A stretch of 64,000 bases of DNA, taken from WTFY01 sp964614915. Lineage in GTDB: Bacteria > Pseudomonadota > Gammaproteobacteria > UBA4575. Below are positions 63,470 to 64,000 of this stretch, piece after piece. Below the pieces are notes generated by a model. The model was not told the origin of the DNA, did no database searches, and saw nothing but the letters and a program-made list of their open reading frames with translations. Where the stretch lies: the NCBI GenBank assembly GCA_964614915.1, contig CAZTNC010000019.1:186001-250000 (forward strand), given 5' to 3'. Every line of letters begins with the position of its first letter. Positions within the stretch are counted from its first letter, which is position 1. The translations under genes were made by a program, and so were the position numbers.

Positions 63470-64000
63470 ATGGACCGACGGGACATCTTTCCGCGCTCCC
63501 TGCAGTACCTGATCGCGATCGCGGAATACGGCAGTTACACGCGCGCAGCCGAGGCCCTGCATGTCTCACAGCCGACCCTGTCCCAGCAAATCAAGCAACT
63601 GGAGGAATACCTGCAGTCCCCCCTGCTGGACCGCTCCGGGCGCACGGTTCAGCTCACCGATGCCGGGAAAATCTTTCTTCGGCATGCGCGGCGCGCCTGG
63701 GGGGAACTGAACATCGGTACCCGGGCAATCCAGGATGTCCAGGATCTCAGCCGCGGCTCCCTGCGACTGGGGTGGACCCCGATCACCGACTACCTGACCT
63801 GCGACCTGCTGTCGCGCTACAACCGGATGTACCCCGGCATCGCCCTGAGTACGCTGGACATGCCCCAGGACGATATCGAGCCGGCCATCTCTGAGGCCCG
63901 GATCGATATCGGCATCACCTTCAGCAAGCCGCCCCATTCCGAGGAAAATTCCAGTCATACCGAGACATTCACGCTGTTCGAGGAAGCCCTCTATCTCGCT
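63470..64000 (+). CDS. LysR-family regulator, CynR-like (3' end outside window)
   Basis: 177 residues visible. The helix-turn-helix is SYTRAAEALHVSQPTLSQQIKQLE, and the next part IFLRHARRAWGELNIGTRAI followed by DVQDLSRGSLRLG agrees closely with CynR, the cyanate-responsive activator of E. coli. It is divergent from scnB, the usual place for a LysR regulator of that operon. The effector could be thiocyanate or cyanate. The ATG at 63470 lies about 50 bp to the right of an out-of-frame shorter open frame, which is not real. C-terminal effector domain is cut by the window. Confidence 0.9.
   Translation, partial: MDRRDIFPRSLQYLIAIAEYGSYTRAAEALHVSQPTLSQQIKQLEEYLQSPLLDRSGRTVQLTDAGKIFLRHARRAWGELNIGTRAIQDVQDLSRGSLRLGWTPITDYLTCDLLSRYNRMYPGIALSTLDMPQDDIEPAISEARIDIGITFSKPPHSEENSSHTETFTLFEEALYLA

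Noticed and set aside
63421..63894. Open frame of 157 codons on the plus strand at the right end
   Set aside because: It is out of frame with the LysR gene that starts at 63470 and continues past the window end; the latter has clear helix-turn-helix and CynR similarity.
1..64000. CRISPR arrays, tRNA and rRNA genes
   Set aside because: No regularly spaced repeats, cloverleaf-like blocks with CCA ends, or rRNA-like stretches were noticed in the intergenic regions.

Overview
This 64 kb window looks like chromosome of a gammaproteobacterium, probably an autotrophic sulfur oxidiser able to grow on thiocyanate. The reasons are gammaproteobacterial gene orders (rsmE-gshB-yqgE-ruvX-pyrR-pyrB-pyrC', yggS-proC-yggT-metX-metW, divergent ppsA/ppsR), a Calvin/glycolysis block tkt-gap-pgk-pyk-fba, an ammonium transporter with PII, a caa3-type oxidase, and a thiocyanate hydrolase operon. 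The genus cannot be fixed from the sequence alone. I saw no tRNA, rRNA, CRISPR array or intact insertion sequence.

Layout. 1-3.8 kb: purE (cut by the window edge), purC, bioD, then amt-glnK on the other strand. 3.9-10.9 kb: the minus-strand run tkt, gap, pgk, pyk, fba. 10.9-14.4 kb: an accessory pair, a GPP34 (GOLPH3/Vps74-like) domain fused to a cytochrome P450, convergent with a Rieske oxygenase. 14.7-21.4 kb: a tripartite RND efflux operon and a thioredoxin-like protein. 21.5-34.7 kb: housekeeping genes on the plus strand (metK, ahcY, rsmE, gshB, yqgE, ruvX, pyrimidine genes including a dihydroorotase homologue without its zinc histidines, yggS, proC, yggT, metX, metW). 34.9-43.0 kb: small and housekeeping genes (HU-like, TerB-like, hspQ, YkgJ family, yrfG, cysQ, an alcohol dehydrogenase, ppsA/ppsR). 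43.0-46.5 kb: a gene-poor stretch with a frameshifted outer-membrane protein gene and a small Fic cassette. 46.5-54.9 kb: cyoE plus the cytochrome oxidase genes with a di-haem c subunit II and two subunit III genes, followed by a YtkA/FixH-like protein and a MauG/CcpA-type di-haem protein. 55.0-64.0 kb: a beta-barrel porin facing a thiocyanate operon.

The most coherent accessory system is at 57.5-64 kb. On the minus strand scnB-scnA-scnC encode thiocyanate hydrolase (SCN- + 2 H2O to COS + NH3 + OH-). They are followed by a P15K-like maturation protein, a DsrE-like protein, an ABC uptake system (ATPase, Tat-type binding protein, permease), and last a CbtB cobalt-transport protein ending at a strong terminator. 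The gamma subunit carries the cobalt-type CTLCSC claw, so one transcript could supply import, enzyme, metal and assembly factor. A CynR-like LysR regulator is divergent to it. The second notable item is the GPP34-P450 fusion, whose P450 part lacks the usual acid/threonine of the I helix.
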